64,000 nt of DNA. Source: DATMER01 sp040349255. Its GTDB lineage: Bacteria > Acidobacteriota > Thermoanaerobaculia > Multivoradales > UBA5704. Every line of letters begins with the position of its first letter. The first letter of the stretch is position 1. The notes beneath the pieces are model-generated. The model did no database searches, was not told the origin of the DNA, and saw nothing but the letters and a program-made list of their open reading frames with translations. Positions 60,444 through 64,000 of the stretch are shown piece after piece. The translations under genes were made by a program, and so were the position numbers. Location of the stretch: positions 1-64,000 of the forward strand of contig JBEQUE010000055.1 in assembly GCA_040349255.1 (NCBI GenBank), written 5' to 3'.

Positions 60444-61392
60444 ACGCCCTCCCGAGACCGCTGTGCTTGACATGTTCAAGGATATGAGAAATCCGGCGAT
60501 CAAAATCCTGGGCCGCAAACCAGATCACATCGGGCTCTCTCCGGAACCAGGTCTCCTGCCGTTTGGCAAAGCGGCGTGTGGCCTTGACCGTATCGGCGAT
60601 TGCTTCATCGAGAGACCATTCTCCTTCCAGGTGCCGGACGACCTGCCGGTATCCGATCGCCTGGAAAGCGGGCAGACCGGGGTCGAGACCTCTCGCCAGC
60701 AGGCGGGCGACCTCTTCCACCCAGCCGTTCTCCATCATGCGGACCACCCGATCCGCGATTCGATCGTATAGGAGCACCCGAGGGAGCGTCAATCCGAGAC
60801 GCTTCACCGCAATGCGCTGACTTCCAAAGGGTTGCTCGGCGATCCACGAGGAGAGCGGCCGGCCGCTCACCCGGACCACCTCCAGCGCCCGCAGAACGCG
60901 CTGCGTATCGCCCGGCGCCAGGCGCTCCGCGGTCGCCGGATCGGCCCGCGCCAGCTCGGCCGCGAGCGGCTCCAGCCCCTCCCGCGCCAGGCGCTCGCGC
61001 AGCGCGCTCCGCACCTCCGGGTCGCCCGGCGGCACCGGGCTGATCCCCTCGAAGAGCGCGCGGAGATAGAGACCGCTTCCGCCGACCACGATCGGCGTCC
61101 GGCCGCGCTCTTCGATCTCCCCGATCGCCTGCCGGGCCCGCCGGGCGAACTCCCCTGCCGACCAGCGCTCGGCTGCATCGAGGATGTCGATCAGGTGGTG
61201 CGGCACCCGGGCGCGCTCCTCCGGCCCCGGCTTGGCCGTGCCGATGTCGAAGCCGCGGTAGACCTGGAGGGCGTCGGCGTTGACGATCTCGCCGTCCAGC
61301 TCCTGCGCCAGCGCCAGGGCGAGCGCGCTCTTGCCGGTGGCGGTGGCGCCGACGATGGCAATTACCGGGGCGACCGGGAGATGCTGCGGCAT
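60436..61392 (-). CDS. miaA: tRNA dimethylallyltransferase MiaA
   Basis: 318 aa. P-loop GATATGKSALAL, NADALQVYRGFDIGTAKP, PHHLIDILD, VVGGSGLYLRALFEG and FQAIGYRQVV. Transfers dimethylallyl to A37 of tRNAs reading U-starting codons. Overlaps hfq. Confidence 0.96.
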   Translation of the reverse strand: MPQHLPVAPVIAIVGATATGKSALALALAQELDGEIVNADALQVYRGFDIGTAKPGPEERARVPHHLIDILDAAERWSAGEFARRARQAIGEIEERGRTPIVVGGSGLYLRALFEGISPVPPGDPEVRSALRERLAREGLEPLAAELARADPATAERLAPGDTQRVLRALEVVRVSGRPLSSWIAEQPFGSQRIAVKRLGLTLPRVLLYDRIADRVVRMMENGWVEEVARLLARGLDPGLPAFQAIGYRQVVRHLEGEWSLDEAIADTVKATRRFAKRQETWFRREPDVIWFAAQDFDRRISHILEHVKHSGLGRAYG

Positions 61393-61398
61393 GCCGTC

Positions 61399-63150
<1,752 letters not shown>

Positions 63151-63155
63151 TCCGG

Positions 63156-63605
63156 TCACTCCTCCTTCGGCAGGATCACGACTTCGAACCAGTAGTCGTT
63201 CAGGCGCTCGATGGCCTTGACGAAGCCGTCGATGTCGACCGGCTTCTGGATGTAGCTGTTGGCGCCCGAGCGGTAGCAGACGTTGATGTCGCGCTCGTCG
63301 ACCGAGGTGGTGAGCACCACCACCGGGATCTTCTTCAGGCGCTCGTCGTTCTTGATCTCGGCCAGGACCTCGCGCCCGTCGGTGCCCGGGAGGTTCAGGT
63401 CGAGCAGGATCACGCCGGGGGTCGGCGCGCTCTCGGGGTCGGCGTAGCGCCCGCGGTGGAACAGGTAGTCCAGGGCCTCCTCCCCGTCCTCGCAGCGGCG
63501 GAGCGTGTTCTTGAGGCCGGACTTGCGGAAGGCCCGCTGGGTGGCCTCGAAATCCTCGGGGCTGTCCTCAACCAGCAGGATCGGTTGGCTCGGCGTCTTC
63601 GGCAA
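63156..63605 (-). CDS. Single-domain response regulator (Rcp1/CheY-like)
   Basis: 149 aa, one receiver domain and no output domain. Acidic pocket LLVEDSPED, phospho-acceptor Asp in ILLDLNLPGTDG, LTTSVDERD and QKP. The RNDYWF-type C terminus (LNDYWFEVVILP) is typical of the phytochrome-associated Rcp group. Lies between two histidine kinase genes, so it likely relays phosphate between them. Confidence 0.92.
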   Translation of the reverse strand: MPKTPSQPILLVEDSPEDFEATQRAFRKSGLKNTLRRCEDGEEALDYLFHRGRYADPESAPTPGVILLDLNLPGTDGREVLAEIKNDERLKKIPVVVLTTSVDERDINVCYRSGANSYIQKPVDIDGFVKAIERLNDYWFEVVILPKEE

Positions 63606-64000
63606 CGGAGTCTCCTTTGGCCAGGGTGAAATAGAACGTGGTGCCTTCGCCGGGAACCGAATCGAGCCAGATCCGGCCGCTGTGGCGCTCGACGATCTTC
63701 TTGACGATCGTGAGCCCCGCCCCGGTGCCGCCCCCGAATTTCTCCCTGGAGTGCAGGCGCTTGAAGATGCGGAAGATGGATTCGAAGTGCTTCTCCTGGA
63801 TGCCGATGCCGTTGTCCCGGACGTAGAAGACCGGCGGGTCCTCGTCCAGCCATCCGACTTCCACCCACTTCCGCGGCTTGTCGTTGTACCGGACCGCGTT
63901 GAGGATCAGATTGTAGAAGATCTCGCCCACCCGCGCCCGGTCGGCGCGCACGGTGGGCAGCGCGCGCGGCACCCGCACCTCCACCCCCTGCTCCCGGAGG
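63568..64000 (-). CDS. Sensor histidine kinase, C-terminal part (5' end outside the window)
   Basis: The last 143 codons or so of a kinase ATPase domain: N box YNLILNAVRYND, DNGIGIQEKHFESIFRIFKRLHSRE, GTGAGLTIVKKIVERHSGRIW, ending in a short acidic tail. The F-box wording matches phytochrome-like or CHASE-type kinases that pair with Rcp-like regulators. It overlaps the downstream regulator by 38 bases. Confidence 0.88.
   Translation of the reverse strand, partial: LREQGVEVRVPRALPTVRADRARVGEIFYNLILNAVRYNDKPRKWVEVGWLDEDPPVFYVRDNGIGIQEKHFESIFRIFKRLHSREKFGGGTGAGLTIVKKIVERHSGRIWLDSVPGEGTTFYFTLAKGDSVAEDAEPTDPAG

Overview
The window is a GC-rich bacterial chromosome segment with densely packed genes, many joined by 4-base stop/start overlaps (ATGA, GTGA, TTGA). 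Gene content and the dispersed palindromic repeat whose false translations read GFQPA/WKPA suggest Acidobacteriota (Thermoanaerobaculia- or Vicinamibacteria-like). That is a judgement from gene content; there is no 16S rRNA here to confirm it.

Layout. 1-175: tail of a DUF4351-like protein. 319-10953 (+): the translation/RNA operon rimP-nusA-infB-DUF503-rbfA-nrnA-truB-rpsO-pnp, with a promoter, a leader terminator in front of rimP and a terminator after pnp. 10967-16431: a nif3-like gene (+), then a minus-strand run cobB-radC-larC-hslO-tRNA-binding protein-TatD. 16482-18523 (+): speB and a class A beta-lactamase-like protein. 18520-26406 (-): der-lipoprotein-thrC-serine hydrolase-thiolase-SDR-sensor kinase. 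26407-28467 is a plastic locus: a helically phased 20-bp tandem repeat array, a SIR2 protein with a compositionally foreign LGFP-type tail, and a broken PIN toxin. 28468-32513: rnr (-), tRNA-Leu(CAG), polysaccharide deacetylase (-), Uma2 nuclease. 32549-45574 (+): a complex I operon, nuoA-E-F-G-H-J-K-L-M-N, followed by rex and a membrane protein. It lacks nuoB, C, D and I, and a Rex-type operator lies in front of nuoA. 45579-49394 is a second plastic stretch: an antitoxin with a truncated PIN toxin, a small membrane protein, two inverted copies of a ~150-bp palindromic element, an FMN reductase, an M29-like secreted protein and a 21-bp-period GC-rich array. 49395-64000 (-): a long colinear run of two-component genes, miaA-hfq, a lipoprotein, pgsA, dnaE, a DHH-CBS-nucleotidyltransferase fusion, rsmD and secreted proteins of unknown function.

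How it fits together. Most of the window is housekeeping: translation initiation, ribosome maturation, RNA decay, tRNA maturation, replication and respiration. Redox control is suggested where rex, the last regulator of the nuo operon, could act on the operator at its head. The best candidates for something new are the SIR2-LGFP gene with its flanking phased repeat array (26548-28237) and the apparently related 21-bp array at 48955-49175, each ending just upstream of a -10-like sequence.
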